Positions 1 through 11,855 of a DNA stretch of 64,000 bases are shown here, piece by piece. The DNA lies in the NCBI GenBank assembly GCA_934047225.1, contig OW204000.1, forward strand, positions 10,992,001-11,056,000, in the 5' to 3' direction. The translations under genes and the position numbers were made by a program. The DNA is from Ypsolopha sequella (lineage: Eukaryota; Arthropoda; Insecta; Lepidoptera; Ypsolophidae). The notes below the pieces were generated by a model. The model had not been told where the DNA came from. It worked only from the letters and a program-made list of their open reading frames with translations, and searched no databases. Each line of letters opens with the position of its first letter. The stretch's first letter is position 1.

Positions 1-139
1 TCGCAAAGGAGAAACAATTCAATCAAATACATTTTAGGACTTAATTTAGACAGCCAATATAAATTGGTGTATGTCCCTGGTTTTTACAAAAACATCGCGG
101 TAAAGATGAGAAAAATATTTGAAAAATACTTCGCATCAA

Positions 140-452
140 ACGGACGAAAAATACGGAGCGGGTTCTAGACCCAGATTCGAATCCTGCATGCCGATCGAGC
201 CAACAATGAGTTTTTCGGAATTGATGTGTATATCTATACTTTCTACTTGTTGACGGTATAGGAAAACATTCTGAAGTGCATGCCCTAGTGTTTGTGCCTT
301 AATTAAGGTGATAATGCTCACCCCCCATCACGTCAGGAAATTAAAATCGTCGATGAAAAGAGGATGTTACGAATATTGACTGTTCTAGTGACAGTTTACA
401 CTCGTAAACACTTCTAACACCCCTTCAGGGATAAATGTCGTGATGATGTACA
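140..452 (+). mobile_element. tRNA-headed SINE, degenerate full-length copy (SINE-1)
   Basis: The left part has a degraded tRNA-like head with a B-box-like word, GATTCGAATCC, near 174. It is followed by GGAAAACATTCTGAAGTGCA near 261, then CTCACCCCCCATCACG, and the 3' block ending in a variant of CATGTCGTGACG near 440. The same order of blocks occurs on the minus strand at 29781-30143. SINEs of this kind are RNA polymerase III derived and depend on LINE enzymes. This copy is too diverged to be active. Confidence 0.6.
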
Positions 453-512
453 AAGAAAAGTATATTTTTCACTTTTTTAGGAGAAAGAAATAATTTCCAG
501 AAATATGATTTC

Positions 513-653
513 TATAAAAACGGCTCACCTCAATACGTGTTATGATCAGGAAAGCCACCCAGTTTCAGCAGATTTAGACTGCCTTCATCTGGGCGAGTGA
601 AACTAGTCGGCTTTCCCGATCATAACACTTTTTGAGGAGGGCCGTTTTTATAT
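513..653. mobile_element. Short fold-back element (MITE-like inverted repeat)
   Basis: TATAAAAACGGC at 513 pairs with GCCGTTTTTATA ending at 653. TGTTATGATC-GGAAAGCC pairs with GGCTTTCCCGATCATAACA. The arms are about 45 bp around a core containing CAGCAGATTTAGACTGCC. The left arm and core recur at 54786-54895 without the right arm, which supports a dispersed family. Confidence 0.65.
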
Positions 654-680
654 AAATCATGAATTAACCTCAAGTCTCAT

Positions 681-1105
681 TTAAGGCGACATGTAAAAGT
701 TTTAGAGTCCCTTTTACGCCATAAGCGAAAAAATCCTCAGTGCGAGAGGGACGGATTCGAGGAAAAGAAGCAAAATTTCGGTTTTTTATTAATATAAAAT
801 TTACTAAAAATGCTATCAAAATTTCGTTTAACCAGGTCCTAGATACTGTAACAATCCTTGTAATAAAATATAGTTGCAGCCCAAATGTAAATCCAAATTG
901 TCAAACCAGGAGAATTGGTGTCGAGAAAGACCTAATTTCAATGAACATTTATATCGAGCCGAATTTCTCCAGTCGCGTTTCTGTTTTGGTGGATCCCTAG
1001 GAAAAGATTCCAAAAATAATATACTATTTTATCAAAATAATACATCATTTACTGAAGTAGATATGCAAGTTCTAAAAGTGTCGTTTTTTTTCCGTAGCGC
1101 CTTAA
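681..1105 (+). mobile_element. TTAA-flanked MITE, family A, complete copy
   Basis: The element starts TTAAGGCGAC and ends GCGCCTTAA, so TTAA flanks it on both sides as expected of piggyBac-type target duplication. The internal block CAGTGCGAGAGGGACGGATT is shared with copies at 19576 and 59586, and the right half is shared with 54896-55135. At 425 bp it is the longest of the four clearest copies. An 86-codon open frame inside lacks an ATG start and shows no sign of selection. Confidence 0.75.
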
Positions 1106-2788
1106 TTCTATAATTCCAGAAATATCGTATAAAATGCTTGGTAGATTTCATTATGATGGACACACCCTAATTTTTGATTTTGAAAATAGTAAACTTTGTC
1201 AAAATTAAGATCATTAGATATTTTGAGAGAATCTACGTAATCTACGTACGTACTATATACATGTTGTTTTTTAAAAGTAATAAAAGTGTTTTCATTTTTG
1301 AATTTAGATCTATAAACTAGAAGATTACCGAGCAGCTCCCAACGTGCTCTTGACATGTTTAGGGAATTCCTATTCCATATTTTTCATACAAATATTTTGT
1401 TGGTTTTACGAAAGGAAGTCACAAATAGTGTGGGACGACACGACTGCCTATAAATTGTTTAATATATGTAGATTTTTATATTATCTATCGTTTGTGTGAA
1501 CAAGATTCTATATGAAATTTATGGAATCGAAATAGAAAGAAAAACTAGTTTGACAATGAAGTCATTATGACATCATAAATAGATGTATGCCTAAATAACG
1601 TGGTTCATTAAAATCCCAAAATATTTGTTTTATTATCCAAAAATGACAACCACCTAATTCTGCTTGAAAGAATTTGAACAGAAATATCTCATTGTTTTTA
1701 TAACAGCCTGTAAAAAGCTGTGGTTAAAACAATAGCGAAAATCAAATGCCAGCGACAATTTCCCTCCCCATTTTGAAGAGGCTTACATTTCGTTGAAAAT
1801 CCCTAAATCGCAACCAGTTTCATCGTCATAATGAAGCTCCCCTACTAATTAAAACCCGCTTTTAATTGCTTGAAAAGGGCCACCTGTTGCCATTATATCG
1901 TTCTCTATCCCTCTCAATTTATCCATCTCTCTTTTAGGAGGCTGTGCAAATCGGCCCGTATCCGGATACAGCTATAATTGTCAGAAAATTCAATTTTAGA
2001 ACGATCTAATTGGGGCCAAATTCAATTTTCAGGATCGGCCACGATCCTTTGTTCAGACAATTCGGACCGCACCCTGATTGGCTGGCTCTAATGAATTAAT
2101 TTTATTTACTCTATTTTTTGTTACCTTTTTATGATCATTCGAATTCGAATTCAAAGCATGCTGGGCTTGGAAACAAAAACTTGATGACTACCAATGTAAT
2201 TTATCACGGTGAAGTTTTAGGCATTTTAAAGCATAATTTAACGAATCCACTTACGGTTATAATTCTATAAAATTGCTCTACGGACGCCGGAGCAAAATTA
2301 TCGAGCCATTATCAAATGGAACCCCTTTCTTTAATTACCTTCTCATAATGTTTGTTTGTTTGTTTGTTTGTTCCAGCCGAGTTATTATTATAATAGCTGC
2401 AGAGTAGAGCCCGATTTGAGATACGGCTAGGAATGATTAACGTTGATTAGCGGTAATTTTGTATGTTTGTCAAATTGGTACAACACTTTTGTTATTAAAT
2501 TATGGTTTATGAGTTGGAACAATTGATGTTTCTTTCGAAATTGGTTATTCAATTAAATTTCACTCGGCTCTAATTGTTTTTTACACGTGGAGGGAGTAAT
2601 TGTGGTAATCAATAAATTATATACACACGTGAATGTTGCACTACGGTCCTAATTATTTTTCCTTTATGTTATTCAATCTGTAAAATTGAATCCATCTACG
2701 ACTTGACTTTAGAATGAAGTCGCTATTTCTGTGACTTATTCCCTTAAGCAGTTTCTGCTAGTCTCTTTTTTAATAGAGCGCAATTATA
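1106..2788. other. Apparently single-copy non-coding DNA, possible regulatory tract near 1850-2130
   Basis: I see no coding signal and no copy elsewhere in the window. From about 1850 to 2130 the DNA is less AT-rich and contains several homeodomain-like AATTA words, for example CTACTAATTAAAACCCGC and GATCTAATTGGGGCC. A conserved regulatory element is possible but not demonstrated. Confidence 0.3.
2351..2372. repeat. (TTTG)n microsatellite
   Basis: About five and a half uninterrupted TTTG units lie in otherwise unique DNA. Confidence 0.9.
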
Positions 2789-3234
2789 CAGAATGCTTGG
2801 TAATTCGACCTATTCCTTGAAAGGGTTATACTAGAGATTATTTCCAACGAATTAAGTCCTATCAACTAGGTGTCGAAAATGAATGGTCTCCGAGTTACGA
2901 AGGTTTTTATATTATTTTTCAAACTTTCAGACTAGTAACCAAAAATAAATAATTTAAAAATATCTATTCCTCTCTGAGCACTTATTTAATATATTTCTAA
3001 TCAATGATAGATGAGTGATCATTTACAAAAAAAATACGTGCCCTGAATTCCCATAACCTCAGAATTAAAAGATCGAAAAGAAAACCTTTTTTATTTAGTA
3101 ATTTTTGAAATATCGACGTGTTTTACTTAAAAAAAAATCATAATTTTCAACTCTTAGTTGATAGGCATTATTTGTTGGAAATGATCCCTAGTATAACCCC
3201 TTTAAAGGAATAGGTCGAATTACCAAGCACCTTG
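2789..3234. mobile_element. MITE with TA-flanked, mariner-like ends
   Basis: The left end CAGAATGCTTGGTAATTCG is preceded by TA. It is mirrored by CGAATTACCAAGCACCTTG followed by TA. The arms continue inward through CCTATTCCTTGAAAGGG and GTTATACTAG to the complements ending near 3160. About 75 bp per side pair imperfectly, and the element is 446 bp long. Confidence 0.75.
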
Positions 3235-3458
3235 TATACCGTACCTACTTGAGAACAGGTCATCAAGTCTTAAATGTTCAGACTGGCAGGTGCATATTTT
3301 TAGAAATATAATCATTTACTTAAATAAAGCCTTTTAATTAAATTAATTTCATATATATTTTTGATCTGGTAATTTAATTAGTTTGCTTTGTTTTATTTAT
3401 TATTATTTTGTATATTGATTAGTTTGTGTTTAATTCTAAGTTTTAAATGATGAATGAT

Positions 3459-3545
3459 TGTGTATGTGTGTACTTATTGTGTATGTGTACTTATTGTGTA
3501 TGTGTGTACTTATTGTGTATGCGTGTACTTATTGTGTACGTGTGT
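3459..3545. repeat. About 20-bp minisatellite
   Basis: Four to five head-to-tail copies of a TGTGTATGTGTGTACTTATT-like unit, one with a 2-bp deletion and one with A-to-C or T-to-C changes, give a purine-pyrimidine alternating tract. Confidence 0.85.
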
Positions 3546-3711
3546 GATTATTATATTGATTAATTTATTAATTTTTTTGTTGATTTTACATTTCATTTGA
3601 AAGAAATGAAGCAAAAATAAAATTAATAGAAAATCATTTATATTTTCCCACATAATTACTTAATGCCTGACCGTTTCGCGTTTAAGGCATATACAGTGAA
3701 TTGATTTCAAT

Positions 3712-3889
3712 TTAAGAGGTCATGTACAAAAAATAGGGTTGCTTCTTTTCTGTGTATTTCACAAATAATACTTATTTTCTTTTATAAATATTAACATACA
3801 TTTTTTCTTTCGACCTGAGTCCAGTTCCACCTGCGCGTCTTTTCGCTTGCAGTAACAGTAACAGAAATACAATTCACATAGCCTCTTAA
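3712..3889 (-). mobile_element. TTAA-flanked MITE, family A, short deleted copy
   Basis: It is bounded by TTAAGAGG and CCTCTTAA. On the minus strand it begins TTAAGAGGCTATGTGAATTG and continues through a CAAGCGAAAAGACGCGCAG block. That matches the left part of the copy at 59586 (TTAAGAGGCTATCCGAATTT, then CAAGCGAAAACACGCTCAG). At 178 bp it has lost most of the interior. Confidence 0.6.
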
Positions 3890-3904
3890 ATAACATTGTT
3901 TATA

Positions 3905-4166
3905 TAATGTGTAACAGAAAGGTGTAACCATATTTGAAGAGCTTATTTAGTCCATGCTATAGAACAACTTTTATTACGAAGCCAACCCTAATATCTCAAA
4001 AAAAATATATCTGCCCTTCCATACATTTCGGCCAAGGCATTGCATTTTTCTATGAAACAGTCGAATTTTTTTTCGAGATACAGGGTTTGTTCCATAGTAA
4101 AAGTTGTTCTATACCATTGACTGAATAAGCTCTTCACATATGGTTACAGCTTTCTGTTACACGTTG
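3905..4166. mobile_element. MITE family C, copy 1
   Basis: The terminal inverted repeats of about 65 bp read GTGTAACAGAAAGGTGTAAC on the left and its complement on the right. TTGAAGAGCTTATT and TATAGAACAAC follow inward. The same element is present at 4725-4984 and 53615-53874. The outermost base differs from the other two copies, so this one looks older. Confidence 0.8.
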
Positions 4167-4724
4167 CATAGGTATGGAGAGGAATGAGACATCTCAAAAC
4201 TGGGTGCGTCGAAAATATTTAACAATATTTCCACATTATCTTATAATGTAAACGAAAGCCGTCGCCGATCATCAATTTATTATTGACATATTCAGTGGTA
4301 TTGATCAATTAATTATTTATAAATATGGACTTCCAACAAAACCATGTTGAACCGGTCCGTGCCCGAAGCTGAAATTAACATAAATATTTTAATTGCCTCG
4401 CACAGCAGTCATTAATTTTATATTGTCATTAGTGAGATAATGAAACTGATTGTGTTTTGATTTTACAACTAGAATACCAATATCGAAATAGGAAACCCAT
4501 TAATTGATTGTCATCTTCGATATTTAAATTGAGAGACTCGCGACCTAATGTTAAAATCTAAATTAAAAGTAATAAAATTTTATCGACGCGAAGAGACACT
4601 AAAACTTTACAATAGATAGAGCATTAAACCTTTAGATATTTTGCAAACACGACTTATTTAAATAAAATTATTAGGTATATATCAGGCATCAGGTTTGAGA
4701 AATAAATGTCCATATATTTATATA
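4167..4724. other. AT-rich single-copy DNA, nothing recognised
   Basis: No open frame, inverted repeat or family match was seen between the two family C copies. Confidence 0.5.
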
Positions 4725-4984
4725 CAACGTGTAACAGAAAGGTGTAACCATATTTGAAGAGCTTATTCAGTCAATGGTATAGAACAACATTTACTATAGA
4801 ACAAAACCTGTATCCCGAATTTTTTTTTCTGTTTCATAGAAAAATACAATGCCGCTCGGCTGAAATGTATGGAAGGGCAGATTTTTTTTTTGAGATTTAA
4901 ATGTTGGCTCCATAGTAAAAGTTGTTCTTTACCATTGACTGAATAAGCTCTTCAAATATGGTTACACCTTTCTGTTACACGTTG
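4725..4984. mobile_element. MITE family C, copy 2
   Basis: This is a 260-bp element beginning CAACGTGTAACAGAAAGG, ending in its complement, and flanked by TA on each side. The arms of about 65 bp are almost perfect. It lies 560 bp from copy 1 in the same arrangement. TA flanks and short CA-start ends fit a Tc1/mariner-type family. Confidence 0.85.
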
Positions 4985-5011
4985 TATATAAATATATATC
5001 ATAAATAATAT

Positions 5012-5425
5012 GTCTTTACATATCAATTGCCGAAATTTTCTTACAGATTCATGAGTTCATATATCCTGTAATTCAATAGCTATTTCAATTATTTGTTTTC
5101 TGTTTGAAAGTTGATTTGAAGATTTTACCTTTACGAATAAAATTTTGTTTTTATTTTTAGTTTGATTATAAAAATTAAATCTTCAAAAACAGTTCGTCCT
5201 AAATGCCATCCATTTTCATGATAAGAATCGTAATCATTTTTTACAGCTTTACACTTTTAAAAAATTGAATTAATGTTATTGTTAGCTTGATGTTGTCTCA
5301 TTCATACACAAAAGAAACTACATAATTTGAATTAGTCATTCCTAAAAAAAATGCAAAAATTTTATATTGAAAATTGAATTTCCTTCAAATTCTCTAGAGA
5401 AACCGGCAATTTCATATGTAAAGAC
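5012..5425 (+). mobile_element. MITE family E, copy 1
   Basis: The ends GTCTTTACATATCAATTGCC and GGCAATTTCATATGTAAAGAC are inverted repeats. The 414-bp interior recurs in reverse at 40032-40447. Fragments of its right end are at 37295-37358 and 43386-43486. No coding capacity was seen. Confidence 0.75.
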
Positions 5426-6499
5426 CTAGTAAATATCATAATATAGATGAGGGGTATTAACAAAAATATCAGAGGTTCTTAGGATATCCACCTGTAGGAT
5501 ATAAAATAAAATGTAAAATACATTTTATTAATACATTAATATGTTAATACATTTCCGAAATCCGAAGAAGACATTTGTTAAAAAAATCTTTATTTTTGGT
5601 AATTTTCTATCATTTCGGAAACAAAATAAATATGAAAAAAAGAAATTTGATCTACATTGCAACCTTTTATATAAAGGGGGTAGTTTGGAATTCACGTAAG
5701 TTCGAAACGATACCTGGCTTGTACAATTAATTTTTTTCCAAATTTTTATTGAATGAAATTTGGCGGATTCCTTAAAACCATCTCACAAAGAAAGTGAAAT
5801 GCTAGCAATTTTACGTTTTACTCAGTCATTGGCTGTAATAACATCGACGAAGACTAGAAGCATTTCCACGCCTTCAAGACAATTAGACGAATGGCGAAGA
5901 CGTTATTACCTTCTGACAGAGGCGATTATTGCTTGGCCCATTTGTCTAATTTTCTTGGCGTTTAGTACTTGTATCGTCCAAGTACCAGAGCTGTAGTAAC
6001 GGAGGTATAATATTATATTAGTTGGCGTAAGTGGCAGCTAGTCCAACCGAGGTGCATTCAACATGACAAATGAATCAATGCTACCTTAAAATACTGGTCA
6101 AGAATAGTACGGTGTGTAAGCAAATGGTTCCGTGGTCTTAAAAATTTGAAAATTACATTATTTTTACTCGTGTCTACAAACCAAATGCAATTTGCTTCAG
6201 ATATATAATAGGTTTTTGTTCAATTGTTACAGACTTAGGGCGTTTGTTCACTCACTCGTATTCGAGTTTTTACGTGTTTTGTTCCTAGACGAATGAAATA
6301 AGAATCAAATATGCGTGAATATATAGGTCACCTTAGGAACCTTAGGGTATAGGGCATATTAAGGCGGGTTGCAATTGTGATGAGCCTAAAATTAGGTAAA
6401 ATTTGAAAACCTCATGCTTTATTGCTGTTCAATAAAAAAAAAAACTTTAAATTGAACCCTTATTTTCTCAAAAATACTGCATATATTCAATAACTCTCA
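5426..6499. other. AT-rich non-coding DNA, nothing recognised
   Basis: A 78-codon open frame at 5760-5996 does not start with ATG and resembles no family I know. No repeat structure was seen. Confidence 0.5.
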
Positions 6500-6925
6500 A
6501 TTCTAAAACCATTTCGAGATTTAGGTTTAATAAGCCCTTTTTTACCACTTGTGGTCTAAAAAACCTCATGATGATGAATATTTTTACGAAAAAGCTGCAA
6601 CTTCCATTTGCCTTCGTGAGACGTCACTTGAGGAATGGCTGTTTAGAAACGTGTCCTCTGCTATCAAGATAAATTTATCATAATTTGCTTCCAACTGATT
6701 TGACAGATGGATGACAGATGAGTAGACAGACAGAGACAGACCTCTTCTTTTTATACGCAATCACACATCACAAGCAGCATAATGTCTAAAATTATTAAGT
6801 GACGTCATATCGGACAATTCTTAAAAAAAATCATAAAAAATAATGGTTTATTTGTATACTAAAATAATGAAAACTATATCCGAAAATGACGTTTTTTCTA
6901 TGAAAAAAAAATGTCTTTTAGAAAT
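6500..6925 (+). repeat. Interspersed repeat family F, copy 1
   Basis: It matches 13615-14055 in reverse over about 420 bp. Shared blocks include GGTCTAAAAAACCTCATGATG, a CAAATGGAAGTT-type block, the GACAGATGAGTAGACAGACAG tract and GCAATCACACATCACAA. No terminal inverted repeats are clear, so the class is unknown. Confidence 0.65.
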
Positions 6926-7590
6926 TAAGGTATGAGAATTGTTTAATAAATTAAATATTCGCCTTCCGTTAAAAATGGTTGGTGTTCTTATCTCTATCTC
7001 TATTATGATAGTCGGAATGCGTGATTGCACCTCGTCTTAAGGTTTGTAACTATATTGCTTAAGGAACCCTATGAAAAACTGCTACCATATCATTTATATG
7101 TCAGTCGACTTTCTTAATGACGAATCATAAAAGACACATCATTCTACAGCAACATTTGCAATTATTTAGTCCGCCACGCTTTCGCGTAAATTGTCTATTG
7201 AGTATGTAAGCTTATTTATTTGTTAGAATTTAGATCTAATTTTAAGGGGAATAAAGTTAATTTTGTGTTTGTGATGAATAAGTTTGTATGTAGCTTTGCT
7301 ATTCGTTAGGCAGCAAAGCGTCCAAGTAATGACATGCTCGAATAAGTGCAGTGAAGACATCGCAAGCAAATAAATACATGTTGGAATTTCAAAGTAATTG
7401 TTATATGTGAAACTGTTACTAAATACAAGTTTTCAAGTTGATGATATGGTGTGGGAATGTTTTGTGGAACTACTTTTTATTGTAGGTACCACAGAACATT
7501 TAAATCAAATGTTCTGAGGTAGGTACAAATAAGTAAAGCACACGTATAAGAGTCTACCTGACATTGAGCATTGATAATGTAATTTTGCCT
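6926..7590. other. Non-coding DNA with one small hairpin
   Basis: The only structure seen is CAGAACATTTAAATCAAATGTTCTG near 7492-7516, a short palindrome inside a pair of GTAGGTAC words. Confidence 0.5.
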
Positions 7591-7830
7591 TCATTTATTT
7601 ATTTATTTATTTATTAAGGAGCTCCAACTGCATACTCCGATAACAAATATTTACTTATTGTCTATACATTAGTCCTGCAGAGTTATACAAATTAAAGGAG
7701 CACACAGCCCTCGTTACAATGTTAACAAAAAGAAAAAAAAACTTAAATAAAAAATATAAACAAGCTAAATTTTATAAATTACTACTAAATCATGAAATAA
7801 TAAACTATAACTTAAACCAATTACTTAAAA
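7591..7830 (-). mobile_element. Possible 3' end of a non-LTR retrotransposon
   Basis: An (ATTT)n run at 7591-7616 adjoins GGAGCTCCAACTGCATACTC. Read on the minus strand this is a unique sequence ending in an (AAAT)n tail, the usual look of a LINE or SINE 3' end. There is no reverse transcriptase coding sequence and no second copy in the window. Confidence 0.4.
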
Positions 7831-8102
7831 TAAAAGTAAACCTAAATTAAGCTTGAAGCCTTACTTGAAGCTTAATTATGTGATAAGTTTTTACATATTT
7901 TTTTAAATTACAGAAAATAAATTAAAATATGAAGTAGGAAATTTTTCATATGGTTCACCCGGCGGTCTTACAAGTCAGCCATGTTTGCATTAAGTATAAT
8001 AGAATCCTAAGACGTTTTATTATTGTTTAAAATAGCGCTCCCTGAGCCGTGGCTGTTACGAAAACCGAAACATCACGCGTTTTTAAAAGTACGTGTATCA
8101 CT

Positions 8103-8420
8103 AAAAAAAAAAACCGGTTAAGTGCGACTTAGACTCGCGTACCTAGGGTTCTGTATTGTGAATGATAAATTTAATTTTGTAATTTTTTTCGTGAATTTCT
8201 CAAGCGCTTTACTATTCGTGTAATCTTTACGTAAACATATATTACTATGATTTTTTTCATATTTTTTGGTCCACCAGTTTTGGAGATAAGGGGGGATACA
8301 TTTTTTTTAATGGTTTTTCAAGGATTTCTTGAAATAGATGCAACTAAATAGAGCCAAACTATATATTTTTACAATTAGCTTTTTAATACCTACAATTTGA
8401 TACCCATATTGTATTTTTAT
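8103..8420 (+). repeat. Lepidopteran 'GGTTCCGTA' repeat, one copy
   Basis: It begins AAACCGGTTAAGTGCGACTT then CTAGGGTTCTGTATTG, the diagnostic end of a very common lepidopteran repeat. It continues to CTACAATTTGATACCCATATTG. The same stretch is present in reverse at 31600-31925. No coding frame was seen. Confidence 0.65.
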
Positions 8421-8631
8421 AAAACATTTTATTTTATTTATTATTATTTTTTTATATTTCTCATAACTGGCCAGTTATAGGAAAACTAAAGTGATAAAAA
8501 AAATTGAGAACAAATGAAAAATAAAAAAAAAGTAAAAAATAAAATTACATTCATCACACGATTATTATGCAATGTGAGACCCTATTTAACAAAAATATAC
8601 CTAAAATAAAAAAAACATCTATGCCATAAGT

Positions 8632-8760
8632 AGGTTACAGAAGGTATCAGAGGTGTTACCGAGTGTATTCTATCAACACACATACACCCACTTTTCAAGT
8701 GATTATTAAATTTCGTCCCAATGTGGTACGGAGAGGGCCTATTGCTAGAGTAAAAATCTG
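8632..8760 (-). mobile_element. SINE-1 fragment, highly diverged
   Basis: TATCAGAGGTGTTACCGAGTGT matches the GTGTCAGAGGTGTTCCCGAG block of the other copies. GATTATTAAATTTCGTCCC and GGAGAGGGCCTATTGC match the following blocks. It is recognisable only by comparison with 29781-30143. Confidence 0.45.
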
Positions 8761-8879
8761 CTTTCGCCGTACTCCACAAATACACGTTTCCCACTTCTGA
8801 GCTTTCAATAAAGTTTAGCACTCCAGTTTGGTTATAAACATTTTGCCCACAATTATTGTCCACAATCGACATTAACTGC

Positions 8880-11427
8880 GGATTGCTTTATTTTTTAAGA
8901 GCAGGTAAAAATCAAAATGGGGTAGCTTTAGGCAAGCTTACTCACAGTTGTATTTCTTAGTTTTCTGAACAAGAAAAGTAAACTACGTAAAACTATGAGT
9001 ATCAGCTTAAGGCTATCATTGAGGATAGACCCCGCAAAAATATCAAAGTTCCCTAATTTATTCTTCGTGGTTTGAAGAATCTAGCAATACTATAAGTGAA
9101 AAAAAAAAAAAAAAACAAAAGTAAAGTAAACATCAAAAGTTACAAAAATCAGCATCAAAATTAGTAAGTTGACATCAAAAATAATATGTTGAAACCTAAC
9201 CTAACCTAGTAGATGCTAAATTAGCAATTTAGGTGCTCATTTTGTATTTTTTAGATGGTTGTAATGATTTTTAGGTTATAATTAACTGACCATCAAAAGT
9301 TACAAAAAAACTATACGGCAAGAGACTATTGGTTTAGTGTAGCTAAACATTATGTTTAGTGCTAGAAGCTAGCACTAGAAGACCATACAACTTTAGTATT
9401 CACCATCAAAAATTCGAAGCAGCTGTTGATTCGATTAAGCTGATCCTTCTCGCCGTTTATACATCTCGATATTCGATTAAAAATAAAAATAAAGCTTTTA
9501 TTAGTATTCGCGAAGTCTGGCCCAACGCTTTCTTCTCCAATGGCCATTGTTTCTGCACTGCCATCAATCACCCATGGTTTGGAGACAGGGGGTCGGAGGG
9601 AGGAGGGGGATCGAATAACGGTTATTGAAATGAGAGGAACCGGGGCCCTCGCTTTTTTCCAAATTTAAATTTTGATAAGGCAACTGGGCCCTGTTTTGTG
9701 TTTCTAAGTTCTGGTTTGGTGAGAGGGTGTTTTTTTATTTCGATTTTAAGTCTGGTTATAACCTAATAAATTGGCGTTTCTGCTGCGAGCTGTTGGACCC
9801 AAGGTTGGGTTTTTGTAGCAGCGTTAGATCGGATTTTGTGCTTTGTATACAAAATTTGCTGTTAAAGAACTTTGAAAATGATTATGGGATGATTTTTTTT
9901 AAATTTCATCAACATTAAAAAACCACAGGGAAATTGTTAGAAGAAAAATTATATTTACCTACATGTGAACACAAAAGGCTAAATATCTGTTCCAGTAAAC
10001 ACAAACAGATTCATCAGCTAAAAAAAAAACACTTATCGGTATCGCAGAGGATATTGTTGATTATTTATGTGCGTTTAGGTAATTTATTATTATGAAATAA
10101 ATACTTATTGCTTAAACAAATCATATATCTATATATCACAATTATAACAAACGACCGAGTTGCTAAAAGAAAAACAGAAGGAAAAGGCAAAACCAAATGA
10201 TAAGTTTTTTGCCAAAAATCTTATGCTCATTCACTTTACCACTGTTAACGTGCTTTGACAAAATCCCAAAAAATTCTTTAGGGGTTCCCAACTATTGGGC
10301 TTCAAAATGCTTAAATGGGATATGACTTGATAGTAACTTTTTCACGACGCTTCGCTCTTGTGGATTTGTGTTTTTTTTACTTTTCCGTGTTAAAAATGTG
10401 TCGTCCTTGGTTGTTAACTCTTATGCTGCAACAGTTTTAGTGTTCCTTTGAGTATTAGTTGCAAAATTATTAAAAGAAAACGTCACGGATTCGTATTACA
10501 TTTCAGTGAAGCTAGGATTAGATTAAAATAAAGCTTATAACTTGGTGATAAAATGTGATAAAATATAATTAAAAATACAATGAACCACATACTCTCTTTG
10601 ATTAGGTTATTACTGAGTAGGTACAAACTTAAAAACTTAAAAATACTTTATTTTAAATAGTACCCTAAACTATCTAAAAATAGACAAATGATTCCCAAGA
10701 ACAGACAGAAAAATAAGCATATTTCTTCAAACTGACACATGTTTCAAGCTTTCAGCACATGCAGAACCCCTGACTTTGATGTTATTTTGTTTTTGTGCCA
10801 AGCGAAGGCTCGCGAGATAACCACGCAGTCCGAATTCGAATATATCGTTCGAATAAAACCGTATTAACATATCCCAAATCTTCACTTCGACTTAGGTTGG
10901 TTTTTGTAATGGTAATAATTTTAAATCGTTTTCATCCTTCTTTAGTTTTTCGTACAGATCTGAAGACCTTTGTGACACCTACGGCATACTGTTCTTTATT
11001 CTAAGTTTATTTTATTTTTTATACCGTAATAACTAACAATTTTTATGTTTTAATATGAATCTCATTGATCCATAAATACGTAGAAGTAACTACTTATTTC
11101 AAAACTAAAGGTTGATCCATAAACAATGGCGAAAGTACCATCTAAGCTTTGCTGAAAGTAACGTTTTTCGTGCTTTTCCTTATGTTTAAATTTAATCTTA
11201 TTTTATTTATTCTTATCATTATGTAATTCTTATAATTTTAAGTAATAAATAATTGTAATAACAATATTTTGGACTTATGTCTGGTAAATAGATAATTAAT
11301 TTTATTTATATATCTTACTTTATTTTATAAAAGAATGATTGTGCTGTTAAAATTAATGTGTGTGTTTTTAAACCACACAATTCTCATTATTGCTAGAACA
11401 ATAGTTGTCAGGCCAGATCGTAGCTCA
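8880..11427. other. Long non-coding stretch with minor repeats
   Basis: Contents are a poly(A) run near 9099-9116, two copies of ATCAAAAGTTACAAAAA (9133 and 9292), a short CCTAACCTAACCTA run near 9193, and a small hairpin AGTGCTAGAAGCTAGCACT near 9358. From 9400 to 9720 the DNA is less AT-rich and apparently single-copy. An 89-codon open frame there resembles nothing known. No gene can be supported. Confidence 0.45.
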
Positions 11428-11855
11428 GGAGCTGTGTTTTTGAATCACTCGCCGTGAATCACATATTCACGCACGAAAAAAAATCACGTGCGAAATTCAA
11501 TTCGATTGGTCACGATTTTACGTATTTTTGAATCAGTAGAAATTAGTAGAAATTAAAACCGGAAAGCAATATTTCGTTGATTTTAAAAACCGGTAATGAA
11601 TGGAGGTGAACGGAACGAAACGTAAATTAAAAAGTTATAATGTCGTGTCAGTCTCATCGATGCATTGACATCGACATTTTCTTCTCGTCATTCTTGCATA
11701 GTTTCTACTAGTAGAATTCTGCAACGAGTGGGTCAGACCCCTCGTTGCAGAATTCACAGAGAAAATTTTCAAAAATACTGATTTCAAGTTTTCGTATGCG
11801 AATCATGCGGATTCATATGCGAATTGAAATTCGAATGATTCAAAAATACAGCTCC
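11428..11855. mobile_element. MITE with 24-bp terminal inverted repeats and a central hairpin
   Basis: GGAGCTGTGTTTTTGAATCA on the left is mirrored by TGATTCAAAAATACAGCTCC on the right, with looser pairing continuing inward. A separate perfect 15-bp hairpin, GAATTCTGCAACGAG paired with CTCGTTGCAGAATTC, lies at 11713-11755. There is no other copy in the window. Confidence 0.7.

Noticed and set aside
740..1000. 86-codon open frame inside MITE A, partly kept in the copies at 19635 and 54896
   Set aside because: It has no ATG start. Comparing codons of the first two copies by eye gives roughly 13 amino-acid-changing against 5 silent differences, as expected for neutral drift. No selection, so no gene.
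9190..9210. CCTAACCTAACCTA resembling the insect telomere repeat (TTAGG)n
   Set aside because: Only about three units, inside an AT-rich repeat-like context. Far too short to claim an interstitial telomere.
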